Shown: positions 1 through 13,125 of the stretch, piece by piece | Position numbering within the stretch: the first letter of the stretch is position 1 | How the letters are laid out: each line of letters starts with the position of its first letter | Source: Ficedula albicollis | Lineage: Eukaryota > Chordata > Aves > Passeriformes > Muscicapidae | Reading direction: 5' to 3' | Length of the DNA stretch: 64,000 bases | Assembly (NCBI RefSeq): GCF_000247815.1 | Contig: NC_021684.1 | Location: forward strand, 6,211,814 to 6,275,813 | Notes under the pieces: generated by a model | What the model was told of the DNA's origin: nothing | Database searches by the model: none | Seen by the model: the letters and a program-made list of their open reading frames with translations, nothing else | Position numbers and translations under genes: made by a program

Positions 1-3000
1 CACTCAGGTCCTTTCCTTGGTGTTGAAATCGCTGCAGAAATCCCAGAGGGAAATTCCTCTGAGGTGTGACAACACTAGAGGGACAGCACTCCCTGCTGCT
101 CCTGCCAGGCCAGGGAGTCCTGCTGCTCATAGGGATGCTCTAAACAAACCAGGGGAATAAAGACCCATGAGAGAAACATCTTTTTGTGGTCTCACCTTAA
201 AAGATCAACTCTGTTACTTGTCATGCAACGTGCTCAGAATCTAGCACAGGTGATTAAACATCCAGGAGTTATCAGATCACACACAGATAATCCTCCCTGC
301 ACCTGGCAATGTGATTTGCTATGATTCATAAATTCCAGCGCTGTTATGGTTCCCAAATGGGTGCAGTGTGCTGAAAACTCCTCCACAGCTTTAGCAGCAG
401 AAAACCGTGAGGGGCTGACCAGGCAGCACAGGAGAGCACCCCCAAGGCTGATACCCACGTCCTCATTAAGTGGGCTCCTTAATTTGAAGGACAAAACAGG
501 GTTCCTTGCACCTTTTCCCCCAGGTGCTGTGAGATGCATGAGCCACCTGGGGGCAGGGGACAGAGCAGTGACACGTGGAAGGGGGCACACAGGAAGGAGG
601 TGTTATTGGCTGGTTGGGAGGGAGAAAGGGCAGAGGGAACTGAGGTTTGTCTCCTCTGTCTCCACAGCAGCTGGCTCTGGGCTAGGGGTGAGTCACAACA
701 AGAGAGTTTGATTAGAGAGAGCTTGATTTGTGAAGTGGATGCAATTAAAACCTTGGGTCCTCAGGGTCAGTTTTAGCAGCTCTGAATCTGAGTGATACTG
801 AATCATTCACTGTGGGCCATGGAGGGGCTGTTTCTGCTCCTCCACGTTCCTTGAACTGCTCTTGCTGCAGCTCCTCAGGTCGAGGAGGACCAGCTGAGCT
901 GCTGAGGATGAGCAGGAGCAGGGTCTGAAAGGGGAGCTAATCCAGGGATGAAAAATCCTTCCAAGACTATTAAATACAAAGGCAAAAATGATGCCTCAGG
1001 AAGAGGCATCATTTTGTGTGTGAGCAGCATGTGTGCAGGAGAGCTGAAGGAGCCCCTGCGTCATCTTTTTCCTGAGGCACCTGCTCTGGTTACTTTGCAA
1101 GAAAAGAAAAGGAGCTAGTTTGACTCTGGAGTTGATTCCAAGGGATTCTGAGCTGAGCTGAGATAAACAGCTTCCTGTAGATGTGGCTGGATCTCTGGAG
1201 AGCACCACAGTCACCCTGTGTGCTCTGATAAGTGAGAAACATCAGCCTTGCTCCAGGCAGCAGATTTGGGTCCTCAGTAGGAAGATCTGGAAGCTCTGGG
1301 GTCAGGAGCAGCCACTGCTTCCCAAAGCTCACCTGCCACTGACTCCCAGACCCCTCAGGCTGGATCCAGGACTGACCCCAAAAGAGAAGCACCACTGAAG
1401 CTGGGGAGATGAAAGCCTCAAGCCCATCCATCCTGATGTCACAAAAATTTTGCTGCTGAGATGTGCTGGTGTCACCAGGTTCACAGGTATAAAACCCCAT
1501 TAAATATTTCATCCTCATCAATTGCTTGCTCTAAGTGCCTTCTGAGGAATTCATGGGAACGTTTTCTATTTGACACAGAGATACTTTCAATTATGAAAGA
1601 TGGCTAAAAATAAAAGAAAATTATACTGTTCAGACATCTCTGGGGGTGGAGACAGGAGAGGAAACCGTCAAGGAGAGCCAGGGAAGAGATTTCTGTTAGA
1701 TGTAGAAAAAGGCTACTTATTTTTACAGACAGAAAATGTCAGGAGGCAGGACTTGGGAATCTGGAATCTATCACTCACCTTCTCTACTAAAAATTTGACC
1801 TCAACTATTTAGGGTCTGAACCAGAGAACTGGAGTTAAGAACCATGTCAGTTACTTTCTCTAGTTGCAGAGGCTTTGATCACACTCTGAAAACTCTCAGC
1901 TGTAGATTGTTTTAATGTGTTTTCCTTTTTTATTGTTTTTTATGTTTGTTTGTTTTTAGGACCCCAGCCTATGACAATGAGACTCCTTTTGGGCTTTCCC
2001 TTTAATGTGAGAAGCTTGGGCTGATAACCTGGGGCTTCTTGTAGGCTCAGTAAGTCCATGGGATGTTCTGATGCTTATAAAATATTACATTTTGTAGCAA
2101 AAATGACCTGTCTGAGAGCAGGGCTTGAATCATCCATCCTTTATGGATCAGCCCTTTGAGATAAGAGATTTGTTCCTCTGACACCCATAGCAGGTTGCTT
2201 GGCTTTTCCTACAGACCATTGTCAGAGGGACATGGCTGAGCTGCAGTCACCATCTCTGCCTAAATTTTTAAATTTAAGTTACTAACTGAACAAATATAAA
2301 ACATACTGAGAACTTTTGGTCTGCTCTGGCATTGAGTAAAATGTGCTTTGCACTCCATACATGTGACCAGGGAAAAGGGGGGCAGCTGGAAAATACAACA
2401 CTGAAGCTGCAGATGATTTAGTGTTTATCTCTTGCTTCTTCTACATAACAAATCAAAGTTACTGGAAAAAATATTAAGATTACCACAAAAGGGCACAGTT
2501 TTGTTCTGTAGATGGGAGCTGAAAAGTCTCTAGGCCTCTCTTCCACTCCATAGCACCTGTTCCTGGAGATGCCTTTAGCAAAGTGCTGTGCTCTCACTGA
2601 TTTGGGCTATGTTCTCTGAGCCACATGCTCCAATTTTAAATGATATGGGGCTTAATTAACGGCACTCTTCCTCATATTTTGAACAGCCATTTTAAGTTAA
2701 AAATACCAGGCGTGTCCCGTGTTTTAGGAGAGCATTCCTGTGCTATTCCAAATGGAAAATCATCTTCAGTACAGTGCATTTTCTGCAAAATCACCGCTGA
2801 AGAGTGCAATGGTCCAGTCAGTCCCTGGTACAACTTATTCTAATGGCAGATGTGTTGAACCCTGGGAGTTCAAGGAGTTCTTGCACACACTTAGGCCCAT
2901 AGACCTGGTGTGAAATGTAGATAATCAGTGCTTTATTTCTAAACAGCTGCTCAATCATTTTTTAGGGGCAAAAAACTGTTTTCTGTTAGCCAGCAGGATA

Positions 3001-3182
3001 GACCTGCCCACTGCCACGCTTAAAATGGATCACAGGGGAAGATTGCAGAGTGGTTTTGAGGTGGGCATCTTCCCACTGCACACAAACAGCTTTCCACCAG
3101 GACTCACCCATGCCCAAGAGGTTTGTCTGTGGGGCTCCCTTCCCTCCTGAGCAGCCCAGGACAGTATAATTGTCTTGGGAGG
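1..3182. other. No gene seen; unique sequence left of the first LTR
   Basis: I see no gene in this stretch. Open frames on both strands stay below about 145 codons and resemble no protein I know. I recognise no transposon here. The only structured element is the perfect hairpin at 985-1015. Base composition is ordinary for bird non-coding DNA and CpG is sparse. It could be intergenic or part of a long intron. Confidence 0.6.
985..1015. repeat. Perfect 13-bp inverted repeat with a 5-nt loop
   Basis: The left arm AAAATGATGCCTC (985-997) is exactly complementary to the right arm GAGGCATCATTTT (1003-1015) around the loop AGGAA. The stem is too short for a typical microRNA precursor, and the flanking bases barely extend it. 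It may be the relic of a small inverted-repeat element or a chance palindrome. No function can be assigned. Confidence 0.7.
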
Positions 3183-3239
3183 TGTAATGGTTTGAAAGCA
3201 AAACCAGTGAGACACTCCAAGTCAGAAATACAATTTAAT

Positions 3240-3372
3240 AAAAAAAAAACAAACAAAAAAACCCCATGCACTAGTACAGAAAAAAAAAACCAAAAAAAAA
3301 AACAAAAAAAAAACAAAAAAACAAAAAAAAACATGCACTAGTACAGAAAAAAAAAAAAAACAAAAAAAACCC
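3240..3372. repeat. A-rich low-complexity tract inside the LTR
   Basis: This is an A-rich stretch broken by single or double C, inside the solo LTR near its 3' end. A 15-base phrase, CATGCACTAGTACAG, occurs twice in it (3265-3279 and 3332-3346, offset 67), so part of the tract has been tandemly duplicated. On the minus strand it is a T-rich tract upstream of the LTR terminus, a place where this LTR family normally carries a shorter T-rich run. It appears expanded by slippage. Confidence 0.75.
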
Positions 3373-3534
3373 AAAAACCCAAATCACTGACAGAGTAAGA
3401 ATACAACCTGACTAGTTAGGGTGGTGGTAGCAGTCCAGATGAAGGAATCTTGTTGAAGCAGTGATCCTGTAGAAAGGCCTAGTAGCTCTTGTCCTCTGGA
3501 ATCCAGTGGAAAAGGCTGCTTTGGTGTTCCAAAT

Positions 3535-3544
3535 CTTTTTATCT
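3535..3544 (-). promoter_or_regulatory. TATA-like box of the solo LTR
   Basis: Read on the minus strand this is AGATAAAAAG. It lies about 290 bp into the LTR, where a retroviral U3 promoter would place its TATA box. Transcription from it would run toward lower coordinates. Activity today is unknown. Confidence 0.45.
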
Positions 3545-3837
3545 AGGTAGGAAATGCTTGGCTCCTCCCCCTGGCTGGAGCATCTCCCAATGGGATGATG
3601 TAATTTTATCAGCCATGCAGTGGGACTCATGGCCCATTAACAAGAGATATTTTCCTGGAGGAAGGGTGAGTCATGGGAAAGACAAAGAACACTGCCCCAT
3701 CTGGTTTTTAACAGATGGCCCATTAGCAGAGGATATCTCCCACAGGGATAAGGATCACTGCCCCACCTGGTTTCAGCAGATGGTGGTAGAATCCATACTT
3801 TTGGGCACATCTTTACATTGTAACCTAGGACAGGAGG

Positions 3838-6800
3838 GAAGGGGTAACAGGAGCCATAATGAAGCTGGATACCGAGGCAGAGATGTTCTGCTGGATCTGT
3901 GGTGAAGCTGAGCTCAGGATAGACACTGACCTTCAGAGGAGAGGGAAGAAGCCAGACCTCCTGTGCAGAGATTATTTCCCAGTACTTTTCCTGGTTTCCC
4001 CCTTCCCCCAAATTTATCATCTTTCTGTCAAATCTGAGGAATAACTTCTCAAATGAAAATGTTTCATCCATAATCACAGAATGACGGGTACAAAGTGCAA
4101 CTACAAAGTAATCATGGAAAAAACCTCTGCCAGAGGAAATCAACCAGCATGGCACACAATCTCTGGGGGAGTTCTGCACATTCCCATCCTCCCTTTGCTT
4201 TCCCCCCTCTCTTTCCATTCACCTTATTTCCAATGAGACAAGGCAACTGTAGAACCACCAAAGGCACTTCTACTAACTCGGCAAAGCTCCTAAGCAGCTG
4301 AGAGAGCCAGAGATGTCTCTGGATGCACTTTGGGATGGAGAGCACAGTGGAGCAGGTGCCCATCAGGAGTCCTGCCCGTGTCAGAGCACACCTGGCAAGG
4401 GAAAGGTGCACACATCATCTGGTGCAAGCAGGTCCTTGGCAGGGTTTGTGCTCATGCAAGCAGCAGATTTGCTGAACCTGCTGGAGTGATGCAGCTCTTG
4501 CAGAGCTGTAGCTGTACCTGGGACAGACACAGGAGCTCACCTCCAACAAAGCACCCACCACACTGAGAGCAGGGCTGATGCTGACTGCTGAGCAAAGGCT
4601 GCACGTAAAAACCTTGGCCTGAGTGGGAAAAAAGGTCTTTGTGTTTTGAACAGTCCCCAGAGAGTGCCCCTTAGGAGAATGCAGCCAGCAAGATGAAATT
4701 GCCATTCATGCTTTTTAGAGATGTTCAATGTATTAGGAATTCAATTAAGAAAATGTTCCACTGCAGGAAGCTCAAAAATTAAGATTATCATTATTGTAGA
4801 GGAAGGAAACATTTTTAATGCATTCATTTTTTAAAATGACATCCCTACTGACAGTGAACTTTTACTTGCAGCACCCAGAGCAGTAAAGGAAAGCAGTTTT
4901 CTTTAGCAAGGGGGAGCAGCAGCAAGAAGGTTATAAAAAAGATTTCTGTAGGATGCAGAGCATTGGAGAATGCCAGACTGGATAATGGACCCTGAGCTGT
5001 TGTTTAGGGGAGATGACCACAGTGGATCCTTGATTTTACCTGTAACTTGCTCTACACCTGTCCACTTCGGGAGCCTGACCTAGATGGAGGCATTGTGAGT
5101 CAAAGTGGGAGCCACTGACTCAAAAATGCTGAACCCAAAGAAGGAGGTGTTTCTGTGAACTTCCCTCATATCCCCAGACCAGGGATTTACTGCCTACATG
5201 TCTTTTCATGTTATATTTGTACAGTGCCAATACCCCTGATCCAAGGAACGGGTGGGAGGGTCCCTGCTGCTGCCTTCAGACCTAGGAAATAAAGCAATGA
5301 TTCAGTTCAAAGCAAAAGGTGTTCCCAAGCACCTCCTCAAACTAAGTCTGGATGGGGGAAGTGGGTTGGGTGTTTTATTTGGAGGACAAGATATCACATG
5401 GAAATCCAAGAATAGAAGAAGTTGCAGAGGAGGGAGAGGAGGAGGAGGAGGAAATCACTGCTTTTGCATTTCTTGTTCCCTTTCCAAACCTTGTGCATGC
5501 CACAGTTTTAATTAATAACTCCGTCACCCATTCTAGAGTTCAAACAAAGGAGTATAAGGAGGATGTATTCCAGGCATGCAGGTACCTGGGGAAATGAAGT
5601 GATGGCTTTATATTTTGAGGCCTCATTGTGGGGCTCCAGCTCTTACTCAAAGTTGTTCTGTGCCACAAATTATCTTAACAATTACCTCAGGAGGTCACTT
5701 TGAAGCTGGGTTCAAAAAGTATTTAAAATGAAAAAAAAAAAATCAAATGCATTGTTTGCAGGCTAAATAAAATACACAGACACACAAACACAACCACCAG
5801 TAACAACATTTCTCTCAAGGCTCCTTTGTCCTTTGGGTAAGTCAAAGACTAACTAAAACTATCTGCAAATAACTTCTGTGGAGGTAGTGAGTGCCTCAAC
5901 TGATGTGACACATTCAGGCTGTCACTGATCATGATTTTCCTATACAGACAGTTTGATAATACTGCTTTCCTTAATTGCACCAAAAAATTAAGTCAGGAGA
6001 TCAACAGTGCCATGAAGAATCACAGGGAAAAGAGACAATATCCACCCAGCTAGGAAGGTTGCTCCAGAGACAGACCCTGCAACCAGAGCTCAGATGGGTG
6101 GTGAATGACATGATGGAGAGAAAAAATTCTCTGAAGCTGCTGTTTCCATTTCTATGGGGTTTTAATAGCAGGGAATATTTGATAACCCTGCATATCCAGT
6201 GGCAGAGGCTGTGGATAGTGTTGATTTCCTTCTGGCTATTCAGTGAGTGCCAGCTCAGCCTCCAGAGCACCTGGTGAGGACCCAGCTTGTGATGGGAGGA
6301 CATCCCCAGCCTCAGCCCCACCAGCTCCTCCTCCTCCACTGAGGGAAAAATGCACCTGAAAACTTGTTTTTGTTGACCTCACAAAAAGTAGCTTTTTGAA
6401 AGGAAAGAGGAGTTACCACATCCCAAACACCAGCAGAGAGAATGGTGTCTGTCCATCACTCAGCCTTTCCCCAGACACTCTCCCAGCTGAACCTGCCTTC
6501 CAGCATGTGAAGGTAAAGACCTCTTTGGTTCAGCAAATTCAGGACCTTTCCTCAGCAGCCAGACAAGACACAGATCATGTCCCAGCCTCCTCTCCCTCCT
6601 TTCCAGAAGCTTCAGAGAGGCTTGGATGAAGGCATCAGCACAGCTCACGCCTGGGTGAGTTCCTCATCCAGCCTACAGTGTGCTTTTGGAGTGGGCAGTT
6701 TAAAGGATCAGGAGGATGAGTCAGGGGAAGGATTTCATGACACACCAGCACATTTGGGGACTGGGGTGAAGCCTGCTCATGTAGGAGAGCAGGCCAGCCA

Positions 6801-9800
6801 CGGGGAGCTGCCAACAAACAAATCTCCAAATGCATCCAAACATTACAGTGCAGAAAAACAGGGACAGAATCCTCCAAAATCAGTGTATAAGGAGGGGCCA
6901 AGGACTTCATGGGAAGCACTTGGAGAAATACAAGCTGAAAGCCAGAGGCACGGGAAAAAAAACATGCAGCAGAAGTAAGCTCCAGGATAGGCATGGATGG
7001 GTCCAGAAAGGTTTGTGGTAGCACAGGGCAGAGAAAGAGCAGGCAATGAGAGCACCATGGGCAGGACATGGCTTGTCAGCTTCCCCAGGATACTGCAGAG
7101 TGGGACACCAGCATCTCCCTGAGAACAGATGAAATGAGCTCCAAACCAGGCACAGCTGCTGCCCCAGTGGAGCTCCAGAACCCCCCCTGGGGGTATGACA
7201 GCATGAATGCCTCCAACCAAAATCAAAAAGATTCAGGAAAATGTAAAAGGCAAAGCTTGGCTGAGGGAGCAGAGGGTGCCTGGGATGATCTGTTTTGTGA
7301 ATTACTGTACATGGCTGCAACTGCTTTCCCCTCAAAGTCACAGTCCTCACTGCAGTTATGTGGACAGAGCCAGTCCAAAAGGAGCCAGAATTTAAAATGC
7401 TGATTAAAGCCCCCATTTGCTTCCAGAGAGCAGAGAAACCAGAAAAAGCACAGTGCAGTCAAACGCAAAAGCATTTGCTCTTCCAACACCTACGAGCACA
7501 TTTTCTTTTTATGATCCATTTGGAAAACAGTGTCTTCTGCAGAGACCAAAAATAATCCTCCTGTCAGGCACCCTGAAGCATGGTAGTGGTCCCAGAACAA
7601 ATCACCAGCTCCAGATCTGTGTGACTCTGGGGAGTTAGTGAGGGTGGCGAGTTCTGCCACGCACGGAGCACACCTTTGGAGAGCAGGGTGAGCAGCAGCC
7701 CTGCTCAGAGCTGGGAGCTGCAGCTCCATTCTGCATTCTGATCCCACTTGTTCCACCACCACAGCACTGCCAGCCCCACGCCCACTGTGCTGGGGAGCAC
7801 TTGAGAAACCCTCCCAACACGCAGCATATCCTTTTTTTGCCACTGCCAGATGAGTCTCCAGCACACCCTGATCCCTGCCTTGAGGCTGTTGTTCTGAACA
7901 GCCTCCAGTATTTCCTCCAGTGCCTGCAAACTGGTAGAAACTGAGGGTGTATTTTGGGGTGCCCTTGAAGGGTTTCCAAGTCTAGAGATCATGTAAACAA
8001 GAAATAAGTGTGATTCATTTGGGGTTGGGGGGCATTGCTGCCAAGGCAGCCAGGCAAAAGCCTGGCTTCTCATATGAATTGGGATCCCATTTGCATTAGA
8101 TTAAAGCAAGAAAAAATTGCCAGCAAAGTAGGATTAAGAATATTTATGGATCCTATTGGCTTGATGTATGTGTCTCCCAAGTGATGGAAACTGAGTACAA
8201 AATTGAGAAACTTCAGCAATCTGTGGGGGAAAGGAGACAGACAGCAATGACTTTTTAATGCTTTATACATTTTTTTCCTGTGAATTTGGTGCTCACAGAG
8301 AGCAATTATAATAAAAGGTTTGAAAAAGAAGGTGAATATAGCAATGTTTTGTCTCTCTAGAAAGACCAATCTATCTTAAGATCTCAAAGCACTTTTCAAA
8401 CTCCAGGAGATCTTTGCTGCATTAGGGCAAGAACCATAAGTAAAATTCTGTCAATACCAAACCCTTTGCAGATGCAGTGACACCAGTGACTTATACCTGC
8501 CCTTCAGGGTGCTCTGGACACTGAGAACACTTTGTTTCTCCTCTCAGTGCAAAAACCTGTATGCACAGAGCTTGAATTTCTAACCCCCACTACTTCCCAA
8601 GCAGAGAGAGCCCCATGTTAGGGAGCTGGGAGGAGAGAGCATGGAGAAGGATTTGAGCACAAGCTTTAGGAAATAGGGGCTAAATGATTTTTACACAAAA
8701 TACCCACAGAAAAAATCCAAACCACTAAAGAACAGGTATCTGCCATGACTTCACAGGAGCAGAGGAAATAATAGAGAGAGTCTGAAATGTAAAAGGAAAC
8801 CTAACAGAAAACTGGACATGCAAAATGCAACTTGAGAGTTCTAGATCCAGCTAATTACCCACTTGATTAATTTGTATTACTCCCTTTCTTTGAGAGTAGT
8901 TTACTGTGGTTCAACACCAACCTTTTCTTGATCAACTTTGAATGAGTCGTGACGAGCCTGATTTACAAGTCACTGGCTGTCTGTACACCATTCTATGACC
9001 AGTGTAACCTCTCCTCCATTCTGCTGGTGGAGCTACGTGCGTTGGCAGCCCTGTCAAAACTGAGTTCCTATTGCAGCATGAAGCACTCCCAGAGGAGACC
9101 TGCACACCTTCCCATTTCCAGGAGTGCCCAAAACTGTATCAGATTTGGCTTTAAAAGCCTCAGTGCTGCTGGCTGGGTTCCTGCATTCCAGGGCACACGA
9201 GTATTGCTGATTGCCTTAGGTAAGCTCCTCCACAAGCCTCAGAGTGCCCATGGCACCACACATCCTTTTCATTCACAGCCTGTTTCCCAACACGTTTGGT
9301 GCAGCTCCACTGTCTTTAAATGGGGTTCCAGGGCTGGCATCCTCCCATCACATGCCTTAGGGATCAGAAGCAGCAGCCTTTCCCTGCATTTCTACAGCTC
9401 AGATGTAGCTCCACCAAACTCCAGACTTTTATCTCCCTCTGTAAGCTAAAGCTGGTTCCCAAGGGACAGGTGACCCTTACAACCCACAACCAAAACACCC
9501 TTTTGTGCATGTTCTGTCCAAACCCACACTTCTAGGCAGGACATCTGCTCTTTCCTGGTTTTGTTTTGTTTTCATGTTGCACAGACACTTCCCTGGACTG
9601 CTCCAGCCCTGGGTGCAGGGGCAGCTCTTTGCAAACATCTCCAGCACAGGCAGGGGCTGAAGCTGGAGCTGCATCTGCTTGGCCTGAGACCAGATCACAG
9701 GAAACAGCAGCCTGCCCTGCAGAGATCATTTCCACCTTTGTTAGCTTTTGGCTCCTGCATCTATTTTGATAGATGCTGAGGTCTGAAGCTGTTAGTAAGG

Positions 9801-12546
9801 AAATGGAAAAGGGGAATGGCCGTGCCTTAACTCTTGCTTGGCAGCAGCTTTAGCCCATGGTGGAGTTACCATGCACTGATGTCAATACATTTAAATAAGA
9901 CAAAAGAAGAAAAAAGGAAAAAAAAATGAAAGAAAAAAAATAACAGGAACCACTTGCTCAGAAAAAGGCATCACTGAGCCATGCTCTAGGGCTGATCCAT
10001 GAACATGGAGAGAGGATCAAGGCTGGTTTCTCACTGTGCAACTCATTTTTGTGGATTGGGATAGTCCTGTACGAGCACCCCATCCCAGGAACCTTGGCTA
10101 ATGTGTAAGTGCTGAATGTTCAGTCTGGAAACAGCTCTGTAAGGACAGAGGAGCTCCTCCTGCTCCTCTGGAGCTCCCACCAAAGGAAAACACAGCTCAA
10201 AGCACCAGCAAAGAGCAGGGAGAGAAAACAGACCCACACACTGCACCCCACAGCTCTGCCAGCTCCCTTCATACCAGCCTGGCCCTGCAAAAACCCCCTC
10301 AGAGCTCTGTGCCCACTGCCAGGCAGAGACACACACCCTGAATTCCCCTCCCATCTGCCAGAGAAGTGCAAGGACGTTTTACAGTCCACAGAACTCTATC
10401 CTGAGGTACAAAGCTGTGACAAGGGGACCCCAAGGGTTAAAGCCGGGCTTTACTTTTCTCCTGGCATTCCATCAAAAAGCATTCCACCCCCAGCATTTCA
10501 AATTACTACAGATAAAGCAGCAACAATGATGGAAAACTGGTTTAGAAAGGACCTGATAATTTCCTTTGAAACTTCCACTTCAGAGTGAAAAAACCTTCTT
10601 GCTTTGAAATAAATGGCTTTGGACAGGCGGAGGTGGGGGACATACAATGTGTCCTTCTCATAAATTCCTGTTTGAACCGAAAAAAGGAAACAAACTTCTG
10701 AGGATTTGCAGACTCAGTAGCTGGGCATATTCCTCCCTCAAGGATCTTTATCTGCTCCTCCTTCATCACAGCTCTATTGCACAAAAAAACTAAAGAAGAA
10801 ACAAACTTCCTGATTCAGATAATCATACTGGTGGATTGACATAGTCACAATTAATTTTGCAACAAAATTAATCCAGAAAACACTGAAACAAGGGAATGAA
10901 ACCTAGGACCACAGTTAAGAGGAAAACCAGGAAAATGTGACTGGTAAGGTACATTCAGCAAATTTCATCTAAATTAACTGGAGGTGGACAGCAAAGGTAA
11001 ATTAGTTACCACACAAATAAATGTATTTGTTGGATCCTTCTCCAGAATGAATACATGGGCTGCAAGGTTTGATGCACAGGATGGATGTGAGGACTTTTCA
11101 TCAGGACTGAGGCACTGAACTGCCCCAAGTTCCTCTGCAGTCTGTGGGAACTCAGAACCCTTAGTGCTTCACTTAAAGGTGCCACCATGTGAAGAAAATA
11201 CACAGAAAATGTATAGAAAGCCTCAGAGATTGTGCATCCTTGTAGCTCACTGGCTGCTGGGCACAAACACTGAAAAAATAATGGGAAATGATGGTTTGGA
11301 ATTACAAAGGCAGAAAACCACCTGTTTAGCACCCAGCTTCTGCTCAAGCCAACATGAATGACAGAGCTGCTGCCTCCTGGAGCAGGTGACCTCACAGAGC
11401 TGATGGGCATCAGAAAAGCTGTGCAGGGTCTGGGCCCCTCTCTCCTGGGCAGCACTTGTTCCACAGAGGGGTTGGGTCAATGCTGACTCCTCCATTTCTG
11501 CCAAAATCTGGTTGTGGAGCAGCAGCGTGTTACTGGTTGTTACCAGGACAAAAACTTGTAATTCAACCAGCAACAGCTCAGCTCCGCTGGGTCACAGACC
11601 TGGTAACAGCCCTGTCTGCCAGCTTCCCAACACTTTGGAGTTTTAGTTTTCCTATTTACTGCTCACTCCTCTGCATGTTGAACAAAGACAGGGACTTGCT
11701 GCACACTGCAATCTGGACCCACCATGTCCCATCCAGATCAGAGCAAAACAGCTCCATGTGTCCGGCTCAGGGAGAGCCCTCTTGCTCCTTGTGGCCTTTG
11801 TGGAGACCAAGCAACGGGGATAAACCCTGGCCACTGCTGCAGGAAATGGAGAAGAGCATTGTCCCCCCCCAGGAGCCTCTGCATTGCTCTCACCTCCTCA
11901 GCTCTGCCCTTCCCACCCGCCCCTAAGCTGAAACACCCCACTAATGGGATGAGAGGCTGGCTGAGCCAAGGCTGGCTGCTGCTGGGCTGTCAGAGCCCAC
12001 CAGGGTGTGGGCAAAACCCCCCTCATGAGCAGAAGCCCAGAGAGGAGTCACCTGCTCAGAAGAGCGTGTGACATCAGCTGGCAGCTGGCGTGGGGCACGA
12101 CAGCTCCGTGAAACAATGCAAACAGCAGCAGGGCTGAGTCACCAGCTGGAGGCTCAGCCCCTCTTGTTTTTACAGATGTGCAGATCACGGAAATGAGGTG
12201 ATTAGCTCATCAAAGCATCTGTCATCTGAGAGACACACCAGCTTCTCACAAGCCCATCCGAGTGACAAGACCTGTCGGATATGGGCTGCAGGGAATCTCT
12301 CTGAGTCTTATTTTTGGATCTATTATAATCAGCCTTACCAGCTTATTAGTTATCTCCAACACATCAATGGGGAAGGAGAAGATAAACACATAAAGACTTG
12401 TCATGGCAATCTGAAAATGTGGGAGTTTTTTTCCCTGAAGGAAAAAATCCTTGCACTTTTACAGCTCTTTCAACACAAGCTGTACAGCTTGGCCTTTACT
12501 CCTAGAAGATTTAAATGAATTGCCAAATTATTTAAATGGAATAGGT
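3838..12546. other. No gene seen; unique sequence
   Basis: I see no recognisable gene, RNA gene or transposon in this 8.7-kb stretch. Open frames reach about 190 codons at most (minus strand, 3637-4218, partly inside the LTR) and none shows a domain, signal peptide or conserved motif I know. Minor features are a purine-rich tract near 5.4 kb and A-rich stretches near 5.74 and 9.92 kb. A short segment at 12168-12200 vaguely resembles the MIR/L2 consensus but is too short to call. Confidence 0.55.
5415..5454 (+). repeat. Purine-rich (GGA)n-like tract
   Basis: The plus strand is almost entirely G and A here and includes five GGA-type triplets in a row. It is a small imperfect microsatellite with no gene context. 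Confidence 0.7.
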
Positions 12547-12665
12547 TTTATTTTTATCTTCTTAAAATTGGGACACCTAAAAATGAGTGCATCTGGCAGT
12601 CACAGCTTTATTTTTATCTTCTTAAAATTGGGACACCTTAAAATGAGTGCATCTGGCAGTCACAG
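12547..12665 (+). repeat. Two-copy tandem duplication, 60-bp unit
   Basis: Copy one is 12547-12605 and copy two is 12607-12665, at an exact offset of 60 bp. The only substitution I see is in the run after GGGACACCT (A in copy one, T in copy two). The copies are so similar that the duplication looks recent. A second, unrelated tandem duplication begins only about 20 bp downstream. Confidence 0.9.
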
Positions 12666-12682
12666 GCTTTGCCAATCAAAGC

Positions 12683-12939
12683 AAAGCTACTGGTGTGTTT
12701 AACACTGGACAAGTTGCTTTGCTGCTTTTCCAGATCAGGTGAAATAGAGTGGTCAGATACTTAAACACTCTCAGGTGATTTGAGCTGAGCATCAATCTCC
12801 TCCCTAAAGCTACTGGTGTGTTTAACACTGGACAAGTTGCTTTGCTGCTTTTCCAGATCAGGTGAAATAGAGTGGTCAGATACTTAAACACTCTGAGCTG
12901 GGGCTCAGGTGATTTGAGCTGAGCATCAATCTCCCCCCA
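12683..12939 (+). repeat. Two-copy tandem duplication, 123-bp unit
   Basis: Copy one runs 12683-12805 and copy two 12806-12939. Both start at AAAGCTACTGGTGTG and end at ATCAATCTCC. They are nearly identical except that copy two carries an extra 11 bp (TGAGCTGGGGC) just before TCAGGTGATT. The inserted bases resemble the neighbouring GAGCTGAGC, so local slippage may have made them. Confidence 0.9.
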
Positions 12940-13052
12940 GGGCTTCCTGTGCCTGATGGCACCTCAGGACATCCCTGCTGTCTGATGCACAGCACTTGTG
13001 AGCACAGGGGGTGTTTAGGTTCGGCTGGAGCCACGCTGATGATAGGCTTGTG

Positions 13053-13125
13053 TGGAATTCTAGAATGGTTTGGGTTACAAGGGACCTCAAAGATTATCTA
13101 GCTCAGCAAAGAGACATTCAGTGGC
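13053..13125 (-). mobile_element. CR1 LINE 3'-end fragment
   Basis: The phrase AGAATGGTTTGGGTTACAAG followed by GGACCTCAAAGATTATCTAG is the reverse complement of the CR1 3' untranslated end found throughout bird genomes. Only about 70 bp is recognisable, which fits the strong 5' truncation usual for CR1. No coding part remains. Confidence 0.75.

Larger units (their letters stand above)
3183..3832 (-). mobile_element. Solo LTR of an endogenous retrovirus (ERVL-like), complete, minus orientation
   Basis: The element starts TGTAATGG and ends CCTAGGACA on the plus strand, so it has the TG...CA ends of an LTR. It is bounded by a 5-bp direct repeat, GGAGG at 3178-3182 and 3833-3837. A 5-bp target duplication is typical of ERVL (class III) elements in birds. 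The body matches my memory of a common songbird LTR family, including the repeated phrase about a cleared hexamer-rich U3 and the terminal GCTTTCAAACCATTACA read on the minus strand. A TATA-like AGATAAAAAG on the minus strand sets the orientation. No internal retroviral genes adjoin it, so it is a solo LTR left by recombination between two LTRs. The G-rich flank makes the 5-bp match less decisive than at the other two LTRs. Confidence 0.8.

Noticed and set aside
12168..12200. Possible MIR/L2-like words (TTTACAGATG...GAAATGAGG)
   Set aside because: The match is short and imperfect and has no extended alignment on either side.
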